A stretch of 64,000 bases of DNA from CAXBCP01 sp038120765 (GTDB lineage: Bacteria; Pseudomonadota; Alphaproteobacteria; MPNO01; UBA830): contig JAYOMI010000001.1 of assembly GCA_038120765.1 (NCBI GenBank), positions 70,647 to 134,646 of the forward strand. The letters run 5' to 3'. Positions 52,186-60,823 of this stretch are shown in pieces. A program made the translations under genes and the position numbers. The notes beneath the pieces were generated by a model, which saw only the letters and a program-made list of their open reading frames with translations, was not told the origin of the DNA and ran no database searches. Within the stretch, counting starts at the first letter, position 1, and each line of letters opens with the position of its first letter.

Positions 52186-53964
52186 ATGACCAAAGAAATC
52201 GACCGCCCCGACAATATCGGCAACCCGCAACTGCGCTGGGGCAGCGATGCCGTCGCCGAAACCGTGAGGTCTATCGGCGTTGATTACATGGCGCTTGTCC
52301 CGGGCGCGAGCTTTCGCGGGTTCCACGACAGCATTGTAAACTATCTCGGCAACGCCGAACCGCAGATGGTGGTATGTCTGCACGAGGAGCATTGCGTCGC
52401 GATTGCAGACGGATACGCAAAGGTCACCGACCGGCCGATGGCCGTCGCCCTGCATTCGAATGTCGGGTTGATGCATGCGAGCATGGCGATCTTCAATGCC
52501 TGGTGCGAACGCAACCCGATGCTGATCTTCGGCGCGACCGGCCCGCTGGATGCGCATATCCGCCGCCCCTGGATCGAGTGGATTCACACGTCATCCAATC
52601 AGGCATCCATCATTCGCGACTACATCAAGTGGGACGACACCCCCGGTTCCGCCCAGGCGGCGGTGGAATCCGTCCTCCGCGCCTGGCAGATCACCCAGAC
52701 CCCGCCATACGGGCCCGTCTATGTCTGCCTCGACGTCGGCATGCAGGAGGCGGAGATCAAGGGCGACATTCATTTCCCGCCGGTTGAACGCTATGCGCCG
52801 GCGCGCGATGTCGCGGCGACGGATGAGGATATCGATCGTATCCTCGACGCATTCGAGACGGCGAAAATGCCCGTGATCATGATGGGCCGCGTCGGCTGCG
52901 ATCCGGTGGAATGGGACAACCGCATCGCTCTGGTCGAAGCGCTCGATGCGGTCGCGGTGACGAGCCTGCACAAGCGGGCGGCATTCCCGACCACCCACCC
53001 ACATCACAAACTGCCGATCAGCCCGGAACGGCCGGGCGAAGCGCATACCGACCTGATGAAGAAAGCCGACGTGATCCTCGACCTGGACTGGCTGGACCTC
53101 GGCGGCTACCTGCGCCTCTGCTCGGGCGATTCGCAGTCGCAGAAACCGTCATCCTCGACCATCATCAAGGTATCCATGGATTCCACGATTGCCGGCGGGT
53201 GGAGCGCCGACTATCAGTCGCTCCAGGCAGCCGACGTGAACGTACTTGCGCGCCCGGATACGGTCGTCAAACAGCTCCTCAAGCGGATCAGGGAACGGAA
53301 GATTTCCGCTTCCCGGCCCGCCGTCGCCGCCCTGCCCCACTGGACGGACTCCGTCAAACAGCCGGAAGCGTCGCCCGCGGGCGAACCGATGGCGCTGATT
53401 GAACTGGCCTGGACGCTGAACGAGTTCTGCGAAGGGCCGCGCGACGTCACGCTGACCCGCGCGCCGCTCGGGTTTCCGGGCTCCTTCTGCCGTTTCGAAC
53501 ACCCGCTCGCCTATCTCGGCAAGGATGCCGGCGGCGCCGTCGGGTCCGGGCCCGGCCACGCGGTCGGCGCGGCGCTCGCCCTGAAAGGTTCCGGGCGTCT
53601 CCCCTTGGCCGTCATGGGCGACGGCGATTTCCTGATGGGGGTGAATGCGTTCTGGACGGCATCGCACATGGAGCTGCCGCTGATGGTCGTGGTCGCCAAC
53701 AACCGGTCGTACTTCAACGACGAGGCCCACCAGGAACGCGTCGCCGTGATGCGCGATCGTCCGCCGCAGAACAAGTGGGTCGGCCAGCGCCTCGACCAGC
53801 CGCCGGTCGATATCATCGCGCTTGCGGTCGCACAGGGGTTCGAAGGCAATGAGCCCGTCACCGATGCCGACCAGTTGCTGGCGGAATTGGAACGCGGCGA
53901 GAAAGTCGTGAAGGCCGGCGGTCGCTATATCATCGATGCGCGGCGCACCGGGTACGAAGGGTAG
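52186..53964 (+). CDS. thiamine-pyrophosphate-requiring enzyme
   Basis: This 592-residue protein starts at ATG 52186 with AGAGGAAA upstream. It has the TPP-enzyme layout: LVPGASFRGFHDSIVNYLGN, CLHEEHCVAIADGYAKVTDRPMAVALHSNVGLMHASMAIFNAWCERNPM with a Glu-Glu-His around the catalytic site, and the PP domain motif GDGDFLMGVNAFWTASHMELPLMVVVANN. Length and motifs resemble the broad acetolactate synthase / benzoylformate decarboxylase group. The gene is flanked by GST genes. The substrate is unknown. Confidence 0.85.
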   Translation: MTKEIDRPDNIGNPQLRWGSDAVAETVRSIGVDYMALVPGASFRGFHDSIVNYLGNAEPQMVVCLHEEHCVAIADGYAKVTDRPMAVALHSNVGLMHASMAIFNAWCERNPMLIFGATGPLDAHIRRPWIEWIHTSSNQASIIRDYIKWDDTPGSAQAAVESVLRAWQITQTPPYGPVYVCLDVGMQEAEIKGDIHFPPVERYAPARDVAATDEDIDRILDAFETAKMPVIMMGRVGCDPVEWDNRIALVEALDAVAVTSLHKRAAFPTTHPHHKLPISPERPGEAHTDLMKKADVILDLDWLDLGGYLRLCSGDSQSQKPSSSTIIKVSMDSTIAGGWSADYQSLQAADVNVLARPDTVVKQLLKRIRERKISASRPAVAALPHWTDSVKQPEASPAGEPMALIELAWTLNEFCEGPRDVTLTRAPLGFPGSFCRFEHPLAYLGKDAGGAVGSGPGHAVGAALALKGSGRLPLAVMGDGDFLMGVNAFWTASHMELPLMVVVANNRSYFNDEAHQERVAVMRDRPPQNKWVGQRLDQPPVDIIALAVAQGFEGNEPVTDADQLLAELERGEKVVKAGGRYIIDARRTGYEG

Positions 53965-54050
53965 TCCCAATCGCGTGCAGGACATCGCGAGCGGCGTGTT
54001 GACGGCGGGATCGAAACAAGGGACGTCGCCGAAAAAAAGGAGTGGAAAGG

Positions 54051-54809
54051 ATGCTCGAACTCTATCACGGCCTGGCATCGACCTGTTCGAAGAAGGTCCG
54101 CATTTGCCTTGCCGAAAAGGGACTCGCCTGGGAAAGCCATCTGCTCAACCTGCAGAAGTTCGAACAGCACGATCCCGCATACCTGAAGCTCAATCCGAAA
54201 GGCGTGGTACCGACCCTCGTCCATGACGGCAAGCCCGTCTGCGAATCCACCGCCATCATCGACTATCTCGAAGAGACCTTCCCGGAACCCTCACTCTCGC
54301 CGGCGGATGCGGACGGCCTTCGGCGGATGAAGGAATGGGAAAAATGGTCTGACGAGGTCGGCTATGCGGCGGTGTACGTCCCGACCTGGAACAAGCTCAG
54401 CAAGCCGATGGCGGAAAAACTGTCACCGGAGGAACTCGAGAAAGTGCTGGCGGGCGTGCCTACGGAAGAACGCCGGTCCCGCTGGCAGACGGTTGCGACA
54501 GGGGGTTTCGGCGATGCCGAACTGAACGAGGCCTACGCGCAGATGCGCCAGACGTTCGAGCGCCTGGAAGAGTCGCTGGCCGACGCTCCCTATCTCGCCG
54601 GCGACACCTTTTCGCTGGGCGATATCGCGATGGTGCCTTTCGTAGAACGGATGACGGACCTGAAACCGGAACTGACGGGTCCCGCTATGTATCCGAAAAC
54701 ACACGCCTGGCTGGCGCGCCTGGCAGAGCGTCCGAGCTGGCAGGATACGTTCTTTTTCGGCGGGGCCGATGCACGGGTCGGCACGGTTGCGGCCAAACTC
54801 GCTGTCTGA
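54051..54809 (+). CDS. glutathione S-transferase family protein
   Basis: This 252-residue protein starts at ATG 54051 with AGGAG 8 nt upstream. The N-terminal domain reads LELYHGLASTCSKKVRICLAEKGLAW, and NPKGVVPTLVHDGKPVCESTAIIDYLEETFPE. It is clearly a paralogue of the GST at 50379. It follows the TPP gene by 86 nt on the same strand, so co-transcription is possible. Confidence 0.88.
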   Translation: MLELYHGLASTCSKKVRICLAEKGLAWESHLLNLQKFEQHDPAYLKLNPKGVVPTLVHDGKPVCESTAIIDYLEETFPEPSLSPADADGLRRMKEWEKWSDEVGYAAVYVPTWNKLSKPMAEKLSPEELEKVLAGVPTEERRSRWQTVATGGFGDAELNEAYAQMRQTFERLEESLADAPYLAGDTFSLGDIAMVPFVERMTDLKPELTGPAMYPKTHAWLARLAERPSWQDTFFFGGADARVGTVAAKLAV

Positions 54810-54836
54810 CGACAGCAAAGTCGGCAAAGACCGGTC

Positions 54837-55667
54837 CTAGAAAAACGCGATGGTCCGCATCTCGATGCTTTCGCGCGGCGCGGCATTTGGCGGGCTGGTC
54901 GGATCCTCGAAAGCCGAATGGGCGGTAAAACGCGCGCGGCCGTCTTTTGCTGAATCGTAGACCTTGAACACCAGCGCCTCGTCCCGCGCCATCAGCGGGA
55001 AATAATACCATTCGTGATCGGGATTGTAGGCGATCTGATAGGTCTGACCGATACGGTCGGGATAGCGCCGCTCCGAGATAACCAGGTCTTTTTCTGCCAG
55101 GCAGCGCGCATCGACGATGCCGAGCGGATGGGATTCGATCGGGTTGCGGATCGCGCGCCAGACCTGGACGATGGCAAAGCGCCGCGTCAGCAGGTCCTCG
55201 GCTTCATCGGGCAGCAGGTCGCGCACCCGGTTCGGGCCTGACCATTCGGTGTAATCGTTATGCACCCGGGTGACCGGTTCGCGCACGGATTTCGCGTTGC
55301 GCGTCTCCTCGTCGCCCGAGCGCAGCGTGTGATCGAACACATGCACCCGCGCAGCGCCCGTCTGCGCCTTCACAAGTTCCTCGGCCTCTTTGTAGTAGAC
55401 CGAGCGCAGTTCGTCGGCATCGAAGAAATCCTTCATCTGCGTCGGATGATCGACGAACACAAAGCCATGGGTTTCCAGATCGAACGTATCGCGCAGCACG
55501 CGCCCGTCCCGGACGGTCATGGTATTTTCCTCGACCACGCCGGTCCGACGGCGCCCCATGTCCCCATCGCCCATCGTCTCGTTGATGATTTTCTCGCCGG
55601 TATCGACCGCATAGGTGAACACGGCGTCGATGGTGGGGACTCTGGTGTCGATTGTTGTGCTGGACAT
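54837..55667 (-). CDS. CmcJ/NvfI family oxidoreductase
   Basis: This 276-residue protein starts at ATG 55667 behind GGAGGAAC. It has VHVFDHTLRSGDEETRN, RVHNDYTEWSGPNRVRDLL, FAIVQVWRAIRNPIESHPLGIVDAR and EWYYFPLMARDEALVFKVYDSAKDGRARFTAHSAFEDP. The HxD (VHND) and late His give the 2-oxoglutarate/iron dioxygenase-like center of the CmcJ/NvfI group, which includes methoxylation, epoxidation and gibberellin-desaturase relatives. It is convergent with the GST. The substrate is unknown. Confidence 0.85.
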   Translation of the reverse strand: MSSTTIDTRVPTIDAVFTYAVDTGEKIINETMGDGDMGRRRTGVVEENTMTVRDGRVLRDTFDLETHGFVFVDHPTQMKDFFDADELRSVYYKEAEELVKAQTGAARVHVFDHTLRSGDEETRNAKSVREPVTRVHNDYTEWSGPNRVRDLLPDEAEDLLTRRFAIVQVWRAIRNPIESHPLGIVDARCLAEKDLVISERRYPDRIGQTYQIAYNPDHEWYYFPLMARDEALVFKVYDSAKDGRARFTAHSAFEDPTSPPNAAPRESIEMRTIAFF

Positions 55668-55725
55668 GTTGCGTTCCTCCGATTTGGAACTGGTACCTTC
55701 TACAATCGCCGGGAGCAAGCGCCGG

Positions 55726-56364
55726 TCACAGACGCGCCGCGATCTCTTTAGCCAGGGCCTCTACCTCAAGCGCGGCCTTGCTTGTCCGCGCCTTTTCCAT
55801 CGCCGTCAGCCCCTCACCGAGGCAGGAGGCATAAAGGATCCGGTTGCCGAGGGTGCTTTTGGCAATGTCGCCGCCGAACTCCTGTATCGCCTCGGTCATT
55901 TCACCGGTCAGGCGGCCGCGCGGCGGCACCCGGTTGAGAACGATCACGCCGCCCGGGCCGCTTTCGCCAAGGAGTTCGAGCGTCGAACGCGTCGCCCACA
56001 GATCGACCGGCGTCGGCTGCACGGGACTAACCACGAGATCTGCAGCCTCTATCGCGGGCTTTGCATCCAGATCCGCATGCGGCGGGGTATCGACCACGAC
56101 AAAATCGAAATCACGCGTCAGGCGCTGCGCTTCGCGCCGCGCACCCCATCCGCTGGCGGTGCGGAATTCAAGCCCTGCCCTGTCCTCACCGAACGCCCGC
56201 TCGCGGGCTTCGAACCATTCGCCGAGGCTGCCCTGCGGATCGACATCGACCAGGGCCACCGACTTGCCCTTCATCGCCGCCCAGGCGACGGCGAGATGCA
56301 CGGAAACCGTCGTTTTTCCGGCACCGCCCTTTTGCTGCGCGATCGTAACAATCTTGCCTGCCAT
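55726..56364 (-). CDS. ParA family ATPase, orphan
   Basis: This 212-residue protein starts at ATG 56364 with GAGAGGA upstream. The deviant Walker A is QQKGGAGKTT; the Walker A' and B-like segments are ALVDVDPQGSLGEW and FDFVVVDTPPHAD. It resembles the short ParA proteins lacking an N-terminal domain, such as those that position protein clusters or polyhydroxyalkanoate granules. No ParB gene or parS cluster is nearby. It ends 58 nt before the CmcJ-like start. Confidence 0.88.
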   Translation of the reverse strand: MAGKIVTIAQQKGGAGKTTVSVHLAVAWAAMKGKSVALVDVDPQGSLGEWFEARERAFGEDRAGLEFRTASGWGARREAQRLTRDFDFVVVDTPPHADLDAKPAIEAADLVVSPVQPTPVDLWATRSTLELLGESGPGGVIVLNRVPPRGRLTGEMTEAIQEFGGDIAKSTLGNRILYASCLGEGLTAMEKARTSKAALEVEALAKEIAARL

Positions 56365-56522
56365 GGGTCCTCTCTTTCGATTCGGGTATACTATGCTGCA
56401 CTGCAAAATCCGCGCAAGACCCGTCCCCCTTCTCGTTGGCAAAGACAAGGACGAATGGCCACCCGGCTTCAGGACCAGAAACAGGATCGGCCTGGCTCAT
56501 CCTGCTCTCTCGGGCCTGAACC

Positions 56523-57065
56523 TCAAAAACTGACCCTCCATCCCGGTTGAGACACCCTGGATTCCGCTTCCGGATCGCCAGAGTCCGCATCCGCGTCCAT
56601 ACCCGATAGCGAAACAACTTCTGAACCGGATCGCCCGGCGGAGATTCCCGCAATGGCCCTGAGCGCCGCCGCACGCCGGGCCAATGGCTCCGTCGTTGCC
56701 CAGGAAACGTATTCCTGACCGTCGGTTGCCCGTTGCACGGCGACCCAGCGGTTCTTATCGCGCGAATACATGCTGAAGACGATGTTCTCGGCCGGCAGGG
56801 CGGCGTCCAATGACCGGGTATACGGTACGATCATCTCTCCGACGATATTTTCAATGGTTTCGGCCGACAGTTCGGCCATGAGACCATGCCGCGCGGGCTC
56901 ATTTTCAACCGCCAGCTTGTCCTGAAGATCGCAAGCGAGCCGCAGGTCAAGAACGGAACTGCCCCCGGCCGACTCTTCCAATGCGCTCACAAGATGACGC
57001 ATGGCAAGAATATCTTTTTCGCCCAAACCATCCCCACAATTTCCGACAGCGTGCTTTGACCGCAC
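56523..57065 (-). CDS. hypothetical protein
   Basis: This frame runs 180 residues from GTG 57065, or about 159 from ATG 57002. It contains RHLVSALEESAGGSSVLDLRLACDLQDKLAVENEPARHGLMAELSAETIENIVGEMIVPYTRSLDAALPAENIVFSMYSRDKNRWVAVQRATDGQEYVSWATTEPLARRAAALRAIAG, an alpha-helical part followed by a strand part. No family is recognised. It lies upstream of parA on the same strand, and may share a transcript. Confidence 0.6.
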   Translation of the reverse strand: MRSKHAVGNCGDGLGEKDILAMRHLVSALEESAGGSSVLDLRLACDLQDKLAVENEPARHGLMAELSAETIENIVGEMIVPYTRSLDAALPAENIVFSMYSRDKNRWVAVQRATDGQEYVSWATTEPLARRAAALRAIAGISAGRSGSEVVSLSGMDADADSGDPEAESRVSQPGWRVSF

Positions 57066-57179
57066 GCTCCGTCGAAACGAATTCCCTGTGGAGAATTCTA
57101 GAAGTCATCGCCGGCAACATGAACCTGTCTGGGGCAATTATTTATAGATCGGACATGACAAAAAGCCCGCGACACTTGA

Positions 57180-58409
57180 TCAGGCAGAAGACGCGCGATC
57201 CGCAAGCACCTGCTCGACCGGGCGGTCATCAATCGGCCAGTGCAGCAACGATGCCAATGCGCCGCCGACAATGACAATCCACCACGCGATATCGTAGGAA
57301 CCGGTCATGTCCCAGATTTTGCCGCCCAGCCAGACGCTGGTGAAGCTGCCGACCTGATGACTGAAAAAGACGATGCCATACAGGGTCGCCATATAGCGGG
57401 GACCGAACATGCCGAACACCATTCCCGACGTCAGCGGGACCGTTGCCAGCCACAGCAAGCCGATACTCGCGGAGAAGATATAGACCGTCCAGGGCGTCAA
57501 CGGCACGAGGATAAAAACCGTAAAGATCAGCGAGCGCAAAAAGTAGAGAGATGCGAGCAGGTATTTTTTCCGGTACTTGTCGCCCAGCCACCCGGCAATC
57601 CAGGTACCGATCATATTGAACAGCCCGATCACCGAAATGGCCGTGGCGCCGATCAGCGGATCGAGGTTCATATCCGCGAGATAGGCGGGCAGATGATTGT
57701 TGATGTACTGAACCTGAAAACCACAGGTGAAAAACCCGAGCACGAGCAACCAGAAGCCGCGATGTTTCCGCGCCTCGGACAACGCGTCGAACAGTCCCTG
57801 TCCGTCTTTCTTGCTGTTGATGGTATCGCCGGCCGCCTTCCCCATCATGAGCGCCAGCGGCAATATCAGCAGCACAAACAATCCGAGCGCGATGATTGCC
57901 ACCATCCAGCCGTATTCGTTCATGACCAGTTGTCCTGTCGGCACGAGCACGAGCTGGCCCCCGGTACCCCCGGAGGTGATGATACCAAGCCACATCCCGC
58001 GCTTTTCAGGCGGCGCTACCCTGCTGGCAATTGCAAGAACAAGCGACAGGGCGCAACCGGCCGACCCCATACCCCCCAGTAGGCCGGCGCTCAGCATCAT
58101 CCCTTCGGGAGTTGTCGACTGGGACATGAACAGGATGCCGAGCGAATACATCACGGCCGCCACCATCAGGACCCGCATCGGTCCCCATTTATCGGCAATC
58201 GCGCCGACAAACGGCGCGGAGAGCCCGTAGATCAGCGCCTGGGCGCCAAAGACCAGCGACAGGCTCTCGCGGCCCCAACCCATCTCGGTAGTGATGGGCC
58301 GCATATAGATGCCGAAACTCTGACGGCTGCCATAGGCCAGAAAGACGATACCGACGGCGCAAATCAACACCATGTAAGGATTCTTGTACCAGCCCCGTTG
58401 CATCTGCAT
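57180..58409 (-). CDS. MFS transporter (OFA / monocarboxylate-type)
   Basis: This 409-residue protein starts at ATG 58409. It has about 12 TM segments, GYSRQSFGIYMRPI-like first helix, FGAQALIYGLSAPFVGAIADKWGPMRVL (motif A-like), GLLGGMGSAGCALSLVLAIASRV, and a central loop of about 30 residues. The pattern resembles oxalate/formate and monocarboxylate carriers. It is divergent from ppk1, with a 21-bp inverted repeat between. Confidence 0.85.
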   Translation of the reverse strand: MQMQRGWYKNPYMVLICAVGIVFLAYGSRQSFGIYMRPITTEMGWGRESLSLVFGAQALIYGLSAPFVGAIADKWGPMRVLMVAAVMYSLGILFMSQSTTPEGMMLSAGLLGGMGSAGCALSLVLAIASRVAPPEKRGMWLGIITSGGTGGQLVLVPTGQLVMNEYGWMVAIIALGLFVLLILPLALMMGKAAGDTINSKKDGQGLFDALSEARKHRGFWLLVLGFFTCGFQVQYINNHLPAYLADMNLDPLIGATAISVIGLFNMIGTWIAGWLGDKYRKKYLLASLYFLRSLIFTVFILVPLTPWTVYIFSASIGLLWLATVPLTSGMVFGMFGPRYMATLYGIVFFSHQVGSFTSVWLGGKIWDMTGSYDIAWWIVIVGGALASLLHWPIDDRPVEQVLADRASSA

Positions 58410-58467
58410 TTCCGATCGGTTGCGACCGGATATGTCTACGTCAATTCCGGACGGCAACAAATAGCCA

Positions 58468-58488
58468 GTGATGTCATAAAAACATCAC
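58468..58488. promoter_or_regulatory. 21-bp inverted repeat between the MFS gene and ppk1
   Basis: GTGATGT (58468-58474) and ACATCAC (58482-58488) form a perfect 7-bp inverted repeat around an AT-rich 7-nt spacer, in the divergent promoter region. It could be an operator for either gene. Confidence 0.45.
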
Positions 58489-58566
58489 CTAAGTGTCATA
58501 TTTTACCCGGTCGCCCGCGATACAGTCGGGAATTCCAACATAAATGCCGTAAAGGCGGCCGAAAAC

Positions 58567-60774
58567 ATTTCTGATACCAAACCATCCGTTTCCGGAAACA
58601 CCGCGAAACAAGCAGCTAATAAGCCGGCGGCCGCGACGCCGGAAGCCGCAACTGTAAATGCTGCCAAACCACCCACGATCCGGGCAGCGCGGCGGTTTAT
58701 AAACCGGGAACTGTCCTGGCTGGACTTTAACGCCCGCGTCCTTGAAGAGGCGTCAAATCCGAAAAATCCGCTGCTTGAACGGGTGCGGTTTCTGTCGATC
58801 TCGGACAACAACCTCAACGAATTCTTCGCCGTCCGCATCGCCGGCCTGATGGGACAGGTCCGCGCAGGCGTCAATGCCCGGAGCCCGGAGGGCCTGACCG
58901 CGCTTCAGCAGCTCCGCGCCGTCAATAAACGCGCGGGCGAGCTGATGGTGGAACAGCAGCATCGCTGGGCGGAACTTCAGAAGCTGCTCGAAAAAACCGG
59001 AATCGCTGTGATCCTGCCGGGGTCGCTTTCCGGCGCCGAAATGAAATGGCTCGAGCGGTATTTCATGGACGAGGCGTTCCCCGCGCTGACGCCCGTTGCA
59101 ATCGATCCGGCACATCCCTTTCCGTTCATCCCCAGTTTCGACTTCACCCTGGCCCTGATGATGGAGAAGAAGAACGACGACGAGCCATTGATCGGGCTGA
59201 TCACGATCCCCCACAGCCTGCCGAGGTTCGTGCGGCTGCCCGGCCGCAAAATCCGCTTTATCGCAATGGAACACATTATCGGCATTTTTCTCGGGAAATT
59301 TTTTCCGGGGATCAAGATCCAGTATCACGGCGTGTTCCAGGTCATTCGGGACAGCGATATCGACATGGAGGAAGAAGCCGAAGACCTGGTCCGGCTGTAC
59401 GAAGAAGCACTGCGCGAACGGCGGCGCGGATCCGTCGTGCGGCTCGCGATCGAAGACTCACTGCCGGACGAAATGCATGATTTTCTGCAGCGCGAACTGA
59501 AGGTCGAGGACGAGAATACATTTCGCATCGCAGGACTCGTCTCCCTCGTCGACGTCGCCGAGATCATCACGGATGACCGGCCCGATCTTCTGTTCAAACC
59601 CTTCCGCGCCCGCTTCCCCGAACGCATCCGGGACTACAAGGGCGATTGCTTTGCCGCGGTGCGCCAGAAAGACATTCTTGTCCATCATCCCTATGAGAGC
59701 TTCGATGTCGTCGTGCAGTTCATCCGGCAGGCGGCGTCGGACCCCGGCGTTGTCGCCATCAAACAGACGCTGTATCGCACGAGCGAGGATTCCCCGATCG
59801 TCGCCGCGCTGATATCCGCCGCCGAAGCCGGCAAATCCGTGACCGCGCTGGTCGAGCTGAAGGCGCGCTTTGACGAAGAACGGAATATCCGCTGGGCGCG
59901 CGATCTGGAACGCGCCGGCGTGCACGTCGTATACGGTTTCGTTCACCTGAAGACCCACGCGAAGGTATCGCTGGTGGTCAGAAAGGAACGCCGCGGACTC
60001 CGGTCCTATGTGCATTTCGGCACAGGGAATTACCACCCGATTACCGCCCGCATCTATACCGACCTGTCGTTCTTCACATGCGACCCCGCCCTTTGCCGGG
60101 ATGCGGCCGCCCTGATCAATTTCATGACCGGATCCGCGCCGCCCGCAAAACTTGAAAAAATTTCCGTGTCTCCCATCGGAATGCGGGAAACGCTTTACCG
60201 GCTGATCGACGATGAAATCGCCAATGCGAAAGCCGGAAAGCCGTCCGGCATCCTGGTGAAACTGAACGCGCTGGTCGATCCGGGCATGATCGACCGTCTG
60301 TACAAGGCATCCCGTGCCGGCGTGCCCGTGGAACTGATTATTCGCGGAATATGCTGTCTGCGGCCGGGGGTCCCGGGGCTATCGGAAAACATCGTGGTCA
60401 AAAGTATTGTCGGCAGGTTCCTCGAACACAGCAGAATTGTCGCCTTTGCGGCCGGGTTCGGACTTACATCGCGGCGGGCGAAGGTTTTTGTATCGTCCGC
60501 AGACTGGATGCCGCGCAATCTCGACAGACGGGTCGAAACCCTGGTTCCGGTCGAAAACCGCACCGTTCATCGGCAGATCCTCGACCGGATTCTGGGATCC
60601 AGCCTGAAGGACGACACCAATTGCTGGCAGATGAATGCAAATGGCGAATACACCCGGATTGAAAGCGGCAACCAGCCGTTTTCTGCGCATGAGTACTTTA
60701 TGACTAATCCGAGTTTGTCAGGACGCGGCAGCGCGCTTAAAAAAGGGCGGAAGAAGACCTCTGCGAAAAAATAG
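58567..60774 (+). CDS. ppk1: polyphosphate kinase, probable AUU start
   Basis: Ppk1 makes polyphosphate from ATP. The core shows RRFINRELSWLDFNARVLEEA, LLERVRFLSISDNNLNEFFAVRIAGL, KQTLYRTSEDSPIV and GFVHLKTHAKVSLVV with a catalytic histidine region. No ATG, GTG or TTG lies in frame between the stop at 58477 and this core; the GTG 58783 is inside it. ATT 58567 gives MSDTKPSVSGNTAKQAA and has AAAGGCGG about 8 nt upstream. From there the protein is 735 residues, normal for the family. An A/P-rich tail of about 45 residues precedes the core. Confidence 0.9.
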   Translation: MSDTKPSVSGNTAKQAANKPAAATPEAATVNAAKPPTIRAARRFINRELSWLDFNARVLEEASNPKNPLLERVRFLSISDNNLNEFFAVRIAGLMGQVRAGVNARSPEGLTALQQLRAVNKRAGELMVEQQHRWAELQKLLEKTGIAVILPGSLSGAEMKWLERYFMDEAFPALTPVAIDPAHPFPFIPSFDFTLALMMEKKNDDEPLIGLITIPHSLPRFVRLPGRKIRFIAMEHIIGIFLGKFFPGIKIQYHGVFQVIRDSDIDMEEEAEDLVRLYEEALRERRRGSVVRLAIEDSLPDEMHDFLQRELKVEDENTFRIAGLVSLVDVAEIITDDRPDLLFKPFRARFPERIRDYKGDCFAAVRQKDILVHHPYESFDVVVQFIRQAASDPGVVAIKQTLYRTSEDSPIVAALISAAEAGKSVTALVELKARFDEERNIRWARDLERAGVHVVYGFVHLKTHAKVSLVVRKERRGLRSYVHFGTGNYHPITARIYTDLSFFTCDPALCRDAAALINFMTGSAPPAKLEKISVSPIGMRETLYRLIDDEIANAKAGKPSGILVKLNALVDPGMIDRLYKASRAGVPVELIIRGICCLRPGVPGLSENIVVKSIVGRFLEHSRIVAFAAGFGLTSRRAKVFVSSADWMPRNLDRRVETLVPVENRTVHRQILDRILGSSLKDDTNCWQMNANGEYTRIESGNQPFSAHEYFMTNPSLSGRGSALKKGRKKTSAKK

Positions 60775-60823
60775 GGCCGCAGGCGCGTTTGCCACGGCGC
60801 CAGCAGCCGATGGAGACTGACGC

